NCBI GenBank assembly: GCA_045536775.1
Contig: JAZSOD010000094.1
Location: 1-22,285 of the forward strand
DNA length: 22,285 nt
Direction of reading: 5' to 3'
Source of the DNA: UBA4717 sp045536775
GTDB lineage: Bacteria; Bacillota; Clostridia; Oscillospirales; CAG-272
A model generated the notes under the pieces. The model did no database searches and was not told where the DNA came from. It saw only the letters and a program-made list of their open reading frames with translations. The position numbers were made by a program, and so were the translations under genes. Below are positions 13,871 to 21,367 of this stretch, piece after piece. How positions within the stretch are numbered: the first letter of the stretch is position 1; each line of letters starts with the position of its first letter.

Positions 13871-14520
13871 AAATTCTGATAACAGGCACATCACAGGGAA
13901 TCGGCCGCGCTATCGCCGAGAAGTTTTTGAGCCTCGGTCACACCGTTGTCGGTATTGACAAACAGAGCTCGACTATATCGCACGGCGCGTACACACACTA
14001 TACCTGCGACGTAAGGAACTATGAAGCTCTCCCCGCGCTTGATAACGTCAACGTGCTTATCAACAACGCTGGCGTTCAAAACGGGGACGACATCGACGTA
14101 AACCTCAAGGCGCTTATTCACATAACCGAAAAATACGGCGTGCAGGAGAAGATAAGATCTATATTGAACATCGGCTCGGCAAGCGCGCACACGGGCGCGG
14201 AGTTCCCCGAATACTGTGCTAGCAAGGGCGGCGTGCTTGCGTACACTAAAAACGTGGCTATGCGTGTTGCCAAGTGGGGCGCGACCTGCAACAGTCTTGA
14301 TCCCGGCGGAGTTCTGACTCCTCTCAACGAATGCGTTATAAACGACCCCAAGCTGTGGGCAGAGATAATGGACGAGACTCCACTTAAAAAATGGGCAACG
14401 CCCGAGGAAATTGCCGAATGGGCGTATTTTCTGACTGTAACTAACACATTCTGTACGGGTCAGAGCATACTTGTTGACGGCGGCGAGTCAATAAACTATA
14501 ATTTCGTCTGGAAGATCTGA
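13867..14520 (+). CDS. Short-chain dehydrogenase/reductase (SDR) family oxidoreductase
   Basis: The product has 217 residues, slightly shorter than the classical 250. The NAD(P) fold shows TGTSQGIG at 6-13, CDVR at 47-50 and NNAG at 66-69. The catalytic set is Ser104 (NIGSASAHTG) with Tyr116 and Lys120 (YCASK), followed by the PGGVLTP loop. The C-terminus has the typical G-SILVDGGES segment. Asp31 after the second strand (VVGIDKQ) favours NAD over NADP. The substrate is unknown; 3-oxoacyl-ACP reductase is a common default name and is not supported here. It overlaps the VUT gene by 4 bases, so the two are translationally coupled and may act on the same imported compound. Confidence 0.88.
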   Translation: MKILITGTSQGIGRAIAEKFLSLGHTVVGIDKQSSTISHGAYTHYTCDVRNYEALPALDNVNVLINNAGVQNGDDIDVNLKALIHITEKYGVQEKIRSILNIGSASAHTGAEFPEYCASKGGVLAYTKNVAMRVAKWGATCNSLDPGGVLTPLNECVINDPKLWAEIMDETPLKKWATPEEIAEWAYFLTVTNTFCTGQSILVDGGESINYNFVWKI

Positions 14521-14553
14521 AAAAGAGGCAGATATGATCTGCCTCTTTTTCAG
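14517..14553. terminator. Bidirectional terminator carrying the stop codons of both convergent genes
   Basis: A perfect 16-bp stem CTGAAAAAGAGGCAGA with its complement, and loop TATGA (14533-14537). The left arm contains the SDR stop TGA (14518-14520). The right arm contains the complement of the DUF6512 stop (14550-14552). A and T runs within the stem serve both directions. Confidence 0.92.
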
Positions 14554-15074
14554 ATTATTCCGTAGGTCCCCGTGACGGGGTCACGGAAGATGCCAAGCTT
14601 GGGTGTCACAAAGGTAAAGACGATAAATAAAATACCGATCACGCACAAAATCACAAGGGCAAGCTTTGAGTAGCTGCAGGCGGTTTCTTTATTGAAGCTG
14701 CGGGTTTCGTAAATAAATGCGATTGCGGCAGCGATAAAGAAAATGGCGATATTCAGCCAGTCGGGTGATTTTCCAACTGCACCGTTATAGGTATAGAACA
14801 AAACGGGAATCAGGGTGAGACCGAGAAGTATTCCTCGAAGCTTGACACACCAGAAGTCCTCGCGGTCGCGGAAGAAAAAGCTCTCTATCACGGCAAAAAT
14901 AAACGCAGGCCAGAAAAACAGCTTCATATGCTCCCAAGTCGACTCGTTTATCCCCGAAAAAGGTGCGGCAAGCACCGAACTGCCCGTCCAGTCATATAAG
15001 TAGTGAAGCAAAGTGCCGCCGAGAGAGGTGAGCGCATACCCCATAAGCTGCCAGAGGTTTATTGATCTTTTCAT
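14550..15074 (-). CDS. DUF6512 family membrane protein
   Basis: The product has 174 residues and about five membrane segments. The opening GGTLLHYLYDWTG, followed by FSGINESTWEHMKLFFWP at about 39-56, matches the DUF6512 pattern as I recall it (LLHFLYDWSG and NESVWEHLKL in relatives). The conserved H, D, N-E and W-E-H residues suggest a polar or metal site near the membrane surface, but no function is known. AAGGAG lies upstream of ATG 15074. It is monocistronic and ends in the shared bidirectional terminator. Confidence 0.82.
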   Translation of the reverse strand: MKRSINLWQLMGYALTSLGGTLLHYLYDWTGSSVLAAPFSGINESTWEHMKLFFWPAFIFAVIESFFFRDREDFWCVKLRGILLGLTLIPVLFYTYNGAVGKSPDWLNIAIFFIAAAIAFIYETRSFNKETACSYSKLALVILCVIGILFIVFTFVTPKLGIFRDPVTGTYGII

Positions 15075-15215
15075 ATTTGCTCCTTAATATTTTATATTAT
15101 AATTTTATTCGCAGCCAATTACCTATATACCAAAGGAATTTGCATAAGCCAAGATACGATTTGCAAGTTTTTCAAGATTTTTTAAGCAAAAACCAAGGAT
15201 TTCGCTTGGCGTATA

Positions 15216-15224
15216 TGCTACAAT
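15216..15224 (+). promoter_or_regulatory. Possible extended -10 promoter of the FAD oxidoreductase gene
   Basis: TGC-TACAAT (15216-15224) has the extended -10 form, but no good -35 lies 17 bases upstream. A small inverted repeat, CCAAG-N7-CTTGG (15193-15209), lies at the -35 position and could bind a regulator. Confidence 0.35.
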
Positions 15225-15250
15225 GTAATTTAAGAAAAGAGGGATGAGTT

Positions 15251-17047
15251 ATGCTTAACACGAAAAAAATAGAATGTGACCTTTTGGTTGTCGGCGGAGG
15301 ACTGTCGGGTATGAGCGCGGCAATTTCAGCGGCGCGCGAGGGTCTTAGCGTGGTTTTGATGCACGAGCGCCCCGTGCTCGGCGGTAACGCCTCCTCAGAG
15401 ATTCGAATGTGGGTATGCGGTGCGCACGGTGAAAACAATCGTGAGACAGGTATTATTGAGGAGATAGCTCTTGAAAACCTCTACCGCAATCCGAGCAAAA
15501 GCTATCCTATATGGGACACCGTGCTTTACGATTTCGTCAGACGCGAGAAAAACATAACCCTGTTATTAAACTGCACCTGCATTGACGCGGTGACTGAGAA
15601 CGGCGAGTTTGCTCACGGCAGAAGCAAGAAAATAAAGAGCGTCAAGGGCTACCAAATGACGACCCAATCGTTTGTTGAGGTCAGCGCGTGTTTCTTCTGC
15701 GACAGCTCGGGCGACAGTATACTCGCACCCCTCACGGGCGCGGACTTCCGTCTTGGCAGAGAGGCTATGGACGAATTCGGCGAGGACTCGTCGCACACCG
15801 ATGCCGACACAATGACTATGGGTATGTCCTGCTTGCTTCAAGCTCATGAAACCACGCAGAACATAAAATACATACCTCCCGAATGGAGCACTAAGCTGAC
15901 ACGTGACAACTTTCCCGAAAGTCCCGAGCTTGACCGTGAGTATGAAAACTTCTGGTATCTTGAGCTTGGCGGAAACCGCAACACCATTGACAACACCGAG
16001 GAGCTTCGCGACGAGCTCATTGAGCTTGCAACCGGAGCGTGGGATTTTGTCAAGAACAAGGGCGAACGCGATTTCAGTAAATGGGACCTCGATTTTCTTG
16101 GATTTTTGCCCGGCAAGCGTGAATCCCGCCGTATGTGCGGTGAGTACATGATAACTCAGCGCGACATATCGGACGGGGTTATGTTTGAAGATGAAATAGC
16201 ATACGGCGGATGGCCTCTTGACGACCACTTCCCCGGCGGCTTCTATCACAAAAGAGAGGCGAGAGCCCCAATTAACACAAACACGCCAACACCATCACCG
16301 TATTCTATCCCCTACCGCGCGCTTTATTCCAGAAACGTAGAAAACCTCTTCTTTGCGGGCAGAAATATCAGTATGACTCACATGGCAATGAGCAGTATTC
16401 GCGTGATGGCAACCTGCTCACTTCTCGGCGAGGCGGTGGGTAAGGCGGCTTCCCTTGCGGTGAAGAACAACTGCTCGCCACACGGAGTTTACCTGCACCA
16501 CACTAAAGACTTACAGACCTTGCTTCTTGACGAGGGCTGCTTCTTGCCCTCGCTTAAAAGAGAGATAAGTGAGAAATGCAAGAGTGCGACGCTTACGGGT
16601 GCCGACGAGATAGTACGCAACGGCGAGGACAGGGCGCACGCGGTTTATTCAACCGATGACCTCACGTCATCCTTTGTCGCGGACATTGACTCGGAAATAT
16701 GCTACAGCTTCCACGAAAGCGCAGTAGAGAGCGTACACCTCACCTTTGACAGCGACTTGAACAGACGTACTCTGCCCTTCTCCAAGTGCGAAAGAGAGCA
16801 TTCAATGAGAGCAAACAGACCTCTCGACTTTCCGCAAATGTTTATGCCGCTGACCCTCTGCCGCGAGTTTGAGCTTTACGGAGAGCTGGGTGGCAAAAGA
16901 CAGCTTCTCGCAAAAGTTCAGAACAACCGCAAGCGCACGCTTAATATCGACGTAAACGAGGTGTTTGACAAGCTCATCCTTGTGCCGAGACGCTCGTGGG
17001 ATGATACGTCAAGGACAGTACCCGTAATTTCATTTGATTTCAAATAA
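15251..17047 (+). CDS. FAD-dependent oxidoreductase (FAD_oxidored family)
   Basis: The product has 598 residues. The N-terminal dinucleotide fold reads ECDLLVVGGGLSGMSAAISA with GGGLSG at 15-20, followed by VLGGNASSEIRMWVCGAHG, a stretch typical of the FAD_oxidored (PF12831) group with a conserved Cys. The FAD-binding C-terminal part of that domain reads NLFFAGRNISMTHMAMSSIRVMATCS, split here as NLFFAGRNIS and MAMSSIRVMATC. The last 160 residues look like a beta-rich accessory domain. Members are linked to carbohydrate or xanthan-type metabolism and many have no assigned substrate. No signal peptide. GAGGGA precedes ATG 15251. Monocistronic. Confidence 0.85.
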   Translation: MLNTKKIECDLLVVGGGLSGMSAAISAAREGLSVVLMHERPVLGGNASSEIRMWVCGAHGENNRETGIIEEIALENLYRNPSKSYPIWDTVLYDFVRREKNITLLLNCTCIDAVTENGEFAHGRSKKIKSVKGYQMTTQSFVEVSACFFCDSSGDSILAPLTGADFRLGREAMDEFGEDSSHTDADTMTMGMSCLLQAHETTQNIKYIPPEWSTKLTRDNFPESPELDREYENFWYLELGGNRNTIDNTEELRDELIELATGAWDFVKNKGERDFSKWDLDFLGFLPGKRESRRMCGEYMITQRDISDGVMFEDEIAYGGWPLDDHFPGGFYHKREARAPINTNTPTPSPYSIPYRALYSRNVENLFFAGRNISMTHMAMSSIRVMATCSLLGEAVGKAASLAVKNNCSPHGVYLHHTKDLQTLLLDEGCFLPSLKREISEKCKSATLTGADEIVRNGEDRAHAVYSTDDLTSSFVADIDSEICYSFHESAVESVHLTFDSDLNRRTLPFSKCEREHSMRANRPLDFPQMFMPLTLCREFELYGELGGKRQLLAKVQNNRKRTLNIDVNEVFDKLILVPRRSWDDTSRTVPVISFDFK

Positions 17048-17048
17048 G

Positions 17049-17075
17049 AAAAAGCGACCCAAGGGTCGCTTTTTT
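17049..17075 (+). terminator. Terminator of the FAD oxidoreductase gene
   Basis: AAAAAGCGACCC (17049-17060), loop AA, GGGTCGCTTTTTT (17063-17075): a compact GC stem followed by a T run. Confidence 0.92.
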
Positions 17076-17137
17076 CTCGGGTATATTAAACGGTAACGGA
17101 AGAAATACTAAATCCAAATACGAAAATGGAGGCAAGT

Positions 17138-17800
17138 ATGTTCAAACACGAAAAACAGTTATTTCATCCCGTAGAGGTGGAAAGACCTAATCCCCAGTAT
17201 GCCGTTCTGCTGCAAGAGCAGCTCGGCGGCGGCAACGGTGAGCTCAAGGCGGCTATGCAGTATATGTCACAGAGTTTTAGGATCAAGGACCCCGAGATCA
17301 AGGACCTTTTCCTCGATATTGCCGCAGAGGAGCTCGGTCACATGGAGATGGTGGCTCAGACCATCAATTTACTCAACGGTCACGAGGTCGATGTCACCAA
17401 GGTACAGGCAGGCGAGGTGCAGACCCACGTTCTGCTCGGCTTGAATCCCGGACTAATCAATTCGTCGGGCTACTCGTGGACGGGAGATTACGTCACGGTG
17501 ACGGGCGACCTTTGCGCAGACCTTTTATCCAACATCGCGTCCGAGCAGAGAGCCAAGGTGGTGTACGAGTATCTTTACCGTCAGATTGAAGACAAGAAGG
17601 TAAGGGAAACTATAGATTTTCTTCTCAACCGTGAGGAAGCGCACAATCAGATGTTCCGCGACGCCTTCAACAAGGTGCAGGAAACGGGCTCTAACCGCGA
17701 TTTCGGCACAACGAAGGCGGCAAAGATGTACTTTTCAATGTCAAATCCCGGTCCTAACACCTTTGCAACGGGTGAGGCTCACGCGCCCGCGTTCAAGTGA
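17138..17800 (+). CDS. Manganese catalase, CotJC-like
   Basis: The product has 220 residues of the ferritin-like Mn-catalase family (2 H2O2 to O2 + 2 H2O). All di-manganese ligands of the family can be placed: Glu35 (GELKAAMQY), Glu65 and His68 (AAEELGHMEM), Glu136 (IASEQRAK) and His169 (REEAHNQMF). The length lies between Bacillus CotJC (about 190) and full catalases (about 270), and lactobacillus-type C-terminal extensions are missing, so it resembles the spore-coat or vegetative short form of clostridia. I chose ATG 17138 because GGAGG (17128-17132) sits 5 bases upstream; an ATG at 17126 overlaps that site. The next gene follows after 13 bases. A weak sigma-E-like GTATATT/AATACTAA pair at 17081-17111 hints at sporulation control but is uncertain. 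Confidence 0.9.
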   Translation: MFKHEKQLFHPVEVERPNPQYAVLLQEQLGGGNGELKAAMQYMSQSFRIKDPEIKDLFLDIAAEELGHMEMVAQTINLLNGHEVDVTKVQAGEVQTHVLLGLNPGLINSSGYSWTGDYVTVTGDLCADLLSNIASEQRAKVVYEYLYRQIEDKKVRETIDFLLNREEAHNQMFRDAFNKVQETGSNRDFGTTKAAKMYFSMSNPGPNTFATGEAHAPAFK

Positions 17801-17813
17801 TACGGTCTGAAGC

Positions 17814-19127
17814 GTGATCACAGAATCGATTTGGGAGAAGAGCTCGTCACGCGTCAGCTTTGATACGCTTGGGGGCGACAGATCCGTCGACGTACTGATA
17901 ATCGGAGGTGGAATATCCGGGCTCTTATGCGCTTACAGGCTAAAGGATGCAGGGGTTGACTGTATTCTTACCGAGGCCGCAAAAATATGCGTCGGCATCA
18001 CGAAAAACACCACGGCAAAGATAACGCTCAGTCACGGCTTGATATACGACAAGCTGATACGCCGCTTCGGCAAGGAGAAGGCAAGGCTTTATCTTGAGGC
18101 ACAGCTACGGGCGGGCGAGCAATACGAAAACCTTTGCAAAAGCATTGACTGCGACTATGAAAAAAAAGACTCGTACGTTTACTCGCTTGATAACAAGCGA
18201 AAAATCGAGCGTGAGATAGCCGCGCTAAACCTGCTCGGCGTAAGGGCGGAATTCTCGGACGCTGATGAGCTTCCGTTCAAGGCAGCGGGTGCCGTCCGCG
18301 TGCGCGGGCAAGCGCAGTTTCATCCGCTTAAATTTTTATACGGGCTTTCACAAGGTCTGCCCATTTTTGAAAACACGAAGGTCTTGGAGTTAAAGCCTCA
18401 TACTGCCGTCACTAACCGTGGTATAATACGCTTCAAGAAGCTTATCATTGCTACTCATTTCCCAATGCTCAACAAGCACGGAGCCTACTTCTTGAAGCTA
18501 TATCAGCATCGATCGTACGTTCTTGTTCTCAAAGGGACTCCGTGCGTTGACGGTACGTACGTGGACGAATCCGACACGGGACTGTCGTTTCGCAGCTTTG
18601 GCGAATATCTGCTCCTTGGCGGCGGAGGTCACCGCACGGGCAAGGATGGCGGCTGCTGGCAGGAGCTTGAGGAGTTTGTCGCCAAGCATTACAAGGGCGC
18701 AGAAATTGTAGGGCGCTTTGCGACTCAGGACTGTATGACGCTTGACGGAGTTCCCTATGTCGGGCGATACTCACAAAGCACGCCCGACGTGTACGTGGCG
18801 ACGGGATTTAACAAGTGGGGGATGACAAACGCGATGGCGGCGGCCGATATTTTGTGTGACCTCGTGCAAGGTAAGGCTAACACGCGTGCCGACGTCTTTT
18901 CACCCTCTCGCAGTATTCTTTATCCCAAGCTTGCAATCAACGCAATAGAGTCGACACTTGGCTTGATCACCCCGACGGTACCGCGTTGTCCGCATCTCGG
19001 CTGCGCTCTCAAATACAACCGCGCCGAGCATTCGTGGGACTGTCCGTGTCACGGCTCGCGATTCAGCGAAAACGGTGAGCTTATAGATAATCCCGCGACC
19101 GACGATCATGACTCGATAGGCAGGTAA
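17814..19127 (+). CDS. FAD-dependent oxidoreductase with C-terminal Rieske [2Fe-2S] domain (YhfW-like)
   Basis: The product has 437 residues. Residues 25-50 form a DAO-type FAD fold (VDVLIIGGGISGLLCAYRL). FAD-contact motifs recur near the end of the domain (TPDVYVATGFNKWGMTNAMA). Residues about 375-430 are a Rieske domain with C392-P-H394 and C410-P-C-H413 holding a [2Fe-2S] cluster. This fusion matches Bacillus YhfW; it probably moves electrons from a substrate amine or other donor to the Rieske centre, with substrate unknown. The start is GTG 17814 with only a weak TGAAG ahead, but nothing better lies between it and the Mn catalase stop 13 bases before. The last residues (ATDDHDSIGR) replace the usual leucine-rich ending of Rieske domains. 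Confidence 0.88.
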   Translation: MITESIWEKSSSRVSFDTLGGDRSVDVLIIGGGISGLLCAYRLKDAGVDCILTEAAKICVGITKNTTAKITLSHGLIYDKLIRRFGKEKARLYLEAQLRAGEQYENLCKSIDCDYEKKDSYVYSLDNKRKIEREIAALNLLGVRAEFSDADELPFKAAGAVRVRGQAQFHPLKFLYGLSQGLPIFENTKVLELKPHTAVTNRGIIRFKKLIIATHFPMLNKHGAYFLKLYQHRSYVLVLKGTPCVDGTYVDESDTGLSFRSFGEYLLLGGGGHRTGKDGGCWQELEEFVAKHYKGAEIVGRFATQDCMTLDGVPYVGRYSQSTPDVYVATGFNKWGMTNAMAAADILCDLVQGKANTRADVFSPSRSILYPKLAINAIESTLGLITPTVPRCPHLGCALKYNRAEHSWDCPCHGSRFSENGELIDNPATDDHDSIGR

Positions 19128-19184
19128 GCCGCGCATGGTTAAAGGTAATTTCAAAATTTATTTCAAAAAAATCCAAAAAGGCTC

Positions 19185-19213
19185 TTGACTTTTGATTTTC
19201 AAGGTGCTATAAT
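19185..19213 (+). promoter_or_regulatory. Sigma-A promoter of the T-box operon
   Basis: TTGACT (19185-19190), a 17-base spacer and TATAAT (19208-19213). Transcription would start near 19220 and run into the T-box leader. No terminator separates it from the upstream Rieske gene. Confidence 0.88.
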
Positions 19214-19219
19214 TCTTTA

Positions 19220-19519
19220 CGACAACCGAATACGTTGTAACACTAAATGCGAAGATCAGAAACCAGTAAGTTGGAAAGAACCTGGAGAGAGTTGCCGGTT
19301 GGTGCGAGGCAAAGCGGACGTCCTTCTGAATTCATTCTGTTAGCAGTGCACTGAATAAGAGTAATCTTTAGTAGGAGGCAACGGGAGTTCCCGTCACAGA
19401 ACTAAGGTATTTTGTACCTGAAAAGGTCATTGCCGTGAGGCGATGGCGAACTGAGGTGGTACCACGGGATTGCATTTTCTCGTCCTCTGTATCCTTATCG
19501 GATTGCAGAGGACGTTTTT
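19220..19519 (+). promoter_or_regulatory. T-box riboswitch, specifier UUC (phenylalanine)
   Basis: A full T-box leader. Stem I has AGTA (19265-19268), AGAGAG, GGTTGGTG and GAA (19328-19330). The basal helix CAGAA/TTCTG closes the specifier loop, whose 3' strand reads GAA-TTC-A, so the specifier codon is TTC (19331-19333) for tRNA-Phe(GAA). Stem III is ACGGG-AGTT-CCCGT. The T-box sequence TGAGGTGGTACCACGG is at 19452-19467; its TGGT (19457-19460) fits the ACCA end of a tRNA with discriminator A. It ends in a terminator (19481-19519). Uncharged tRNA-Phe should favour the antiterminator and switch on paaK2, ACT2 and DAHP synthase. The specifier was read by eye, not by covariance model. Confidence 0.93.
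19481..19519 (+). terminator. T-box regulated terminator
   Basis: CGTCCTCTG (19481-19489) pairs with CAGAGGACG (19506-19514) and is followed by TTTTT. In the antiterminator state the CGTCCTC arm is taken up by the T-box sequence instead. Confidence 0.92.
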
Positions 19520-19584
19520 GTTACCTCTTCACTCCGATAAAAAAGCGAGCGAAGAGCTCAAAGAACAGAAAGGATAAAACCAAA

Positions 19585-20892
19585 ATGGAACAGAACTACT
19601 TCCAAAAAGAAATTGAAACCATGCCGACCCATGAAATGAAAAAGCTTCAGTCAGAAAAGCTCGTTAAGCAGGTAAAGCACGTTTATGAGAACGTGCCATA
19701 CTACCGTGATCTTATGGATAAAAAGGGTGTAAAGCCCGAGGATATCAAGGGCATCGACGACTTACATAAGCTTCCCTTCCTTCAGAAATCGGACCTCAGA
19801 GATGCGTATCCCTTCGGACTTCTTGCAACACCCCTTGAGGACTGTGTCCGTATTCACTCTACGTCGGGTACCACAGGCAGACGCGTGGTCGCCTTCTACA
19901 CACAGAAGGATATCGATCTGTGGGAGGACTGCTGTGCCCGCGCTATAGTTGCAGCAGGCGGTTCCAAGAAGGACGTATGTCAGGTTGCGTACGGCTACGG
20001 CTTATTCACGGGCGGCTTCGGTCTTAACGGCGGCTCTCAGAAGGTAGGCTGTCTGACCCTTCCCATGTCTTCGGGCAATACCGAAAGACAGGTTCAGTTT
20101 ATGATGGACCTCGGTGCCACAATCCTCTGCTGTACACCTTCATACGCCGCATATATCGGCGAATCTCTCAAGGAAATGGGATACACTCCCGACACCATTC
20201 CGCTGAAGGCAGGTATCTTTGGCGCAGAGCCCTGGACAGAGGAGATGCGTCACGGTATCGAGGAGACGCTCGGCATCAAAGCGTACGATATATACGGTCT
20301 CACGGAGAGCACCGGCCCCGGCGTTGCATTTGAGTGCAGTGAGCAGACCGGTATGCACATCAACGAGGACCACTTTGTCGCCGAGATAATCGACCCCGAC
20401 ACAGGTGAGGTGCTTCCCGAGGGCAGCAAGGGCGAGCTTGTGTTCACGTCTCTTGACAAGGAAGCGTTCCCGCTTCTCCGTTACCGCACACGCGACATCT
20501 GCGTTCTCTCCCGTAAAAAATGTTCCTGCGGACGTACTCTTATCAAAATGGCAAAGCCTATGGGCAGAACGGACGATATGCTTATCATCCGCGGCGTAAA
20601 CGTATTCCCGAGCCAAATAGAAACAGTTCTCTTAAACAAGGGATATCAGCCCAACTACCAGATTGTCGTTGACAGAGTCAAGAACAACGATACATTCGAC
20701 GTTAACGTAGAAATGACCCCCGAAATGTTCACCGACAAGGTGAGCGAGATCATGGCAATGGAAAAGTCCCTTGCCAACGAAATGAAGACTATGCTCGGCA
20801 TCAACCCGACAGTACATCTCGTACCGCCCAAGACCATCGCAAGAAGCGAAGGCAAGGCAGTCCGTGTTATCGACAAGCGCAAGCTGATATAA
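19585..20892 (+). CDS. paaK: Phenylacetate-CoA ligase (AMP-forming), copy 2, Phe T-box controlled
   Basis: The product has 435 residues and is a clear paralogue of the ligase at 5326-6627. It carries STSGTTGRR at 92-100 for ATP binding, DIYGLTESTGPG as the adenylation core, CSCGRTL, and the hinge GRTDDMLIIRGVNVFPSQIE. It should make arylacetyl-CoA from arylacetate, ATP and CoA. Start ATG 19585 follows AGAAAGGA and the T-box terminator by 65 bases. Control by a Phe T-box and linkage to DAHP synthase suggest it serves phenylalanine supply (phenylacetate to phenylacetyl-CoA, then to phenylpyruvate by IOR run in reverse) rather than breakdown. Another aryl or branched substrate is not excluded. 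Confidence 0.92.
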   Translation: MEQNYFQKEIETMPTHEMKKLQSEKLVKQVKHVYENVPYYRDLMDKKGVKPEDIKGIDDLHKLPFLQKSDLRDAYPFGLLATPLEDCVRIHSTSGTTGRRVVAFYTQKDIDLWEDCCARAIVAAGGSKKDVCQVAYGYGLFTGGFGLNGGSQKVGCLTLPMSSGNTERQVQFMMDLGATILCCTPSYAAYIGESLKEMGYTPDTIPLKAGIFGAEPWTEEMRHGIEETLGIKAYDIYGLTESTGPGVAFECSEQTGMHINEDHFVAEIIDPDTGEVLPEGSKGELVFTSLDKEAFPLLRYRTRDICVLSRKKCSCGRTLIKMAKPMGRTDDMLIIRGVNVFPSQIETVLLNKGYQPNYQIVVDRVKNNDTFDVNVEMTPEMFTDKVSEIMAMEKSLANEMKTMLGINPTVHLVPPKTIARSEGKAVRVIDKRKLI

Positions 20893-20908
20893 GAAAGGGG
20901 CAAGCAAA

Positions 20909-21340
20909 ATGGCTATAAAGCAGTTAACAGTATTCGTTCAGAATAAAAAAGGAACCGTAGTATCGGTTACCGAAATTCTTTCTAAAAACAATATTAACCT
21001 GAGAGCACTTTCAATCGCGGAAACTCAGGATTTCGGTATTCTCCGTCTGATAGTAAACGACGAAAAGACCGCTGAAAAGGTGCTTGCGGAAAACGGTTAT
21101 CTTATTAAGGTTATTGATGTTGTGGGCGTCAAGATAGGGGACGCGCCCGGTAAGCTTACCGAGGCTCTTGCAGTTCTCGACAGAGAAAACATCAACGTTG
21201 AATATATGTACGCGTTTATGGCTCGTACCGAAAAGCACGCGTACGTTGTTCTCAAAGTCGAGGACAATTCCGTTGCAGAGGCTGCGCTTACGGGTGCAGG
21301 CTTCAAGATGATAACCGAAGCGGATATAAACAAGCTGTAA
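20909..21340 (+). CDS. Tandem ACT-domain protein, copy 2
   Basis: A 143-residue paralogue of the product of 9003-9428, again two ACT domains and nothing more. Domain 1 opens KQLTVFVQNKKGTVVSVTEI with INLRALSIAETQDFGILRLI; domain 2 has GDAPGKLTEALAVLDRENIN followed by VEYMYAFM. The two copies share the KQLTVF start, the FGxLRLIV strand and the N-x-EYMY strand. The GDAPGKL turn is a likely amino-acid pocket at the dimer interface. GAAAGGGG precedes ATG 20909, 16 bases after paaK2. Its place between a CoA ligase and DAHP synthase fits a Phe/aryl-sensing regulatory partner, which is not proven. Confidence 0.85.
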   Translation: MAIKQLTVFVQNKKGTVVSVTEILSKNNINLRALSIAETQDFGILRLIVNDEKTAEKVLAENGYLIKVIDVVGVKIGDAPGKLTEALAVLDRENINVEYMYAFMARTEKHAYVVLKVEDNSVAEAALTGAGFKMITEADINKL

Positions 21341-21367
21341 AAGCGAAAAGAACCGAGGCGTATAACC

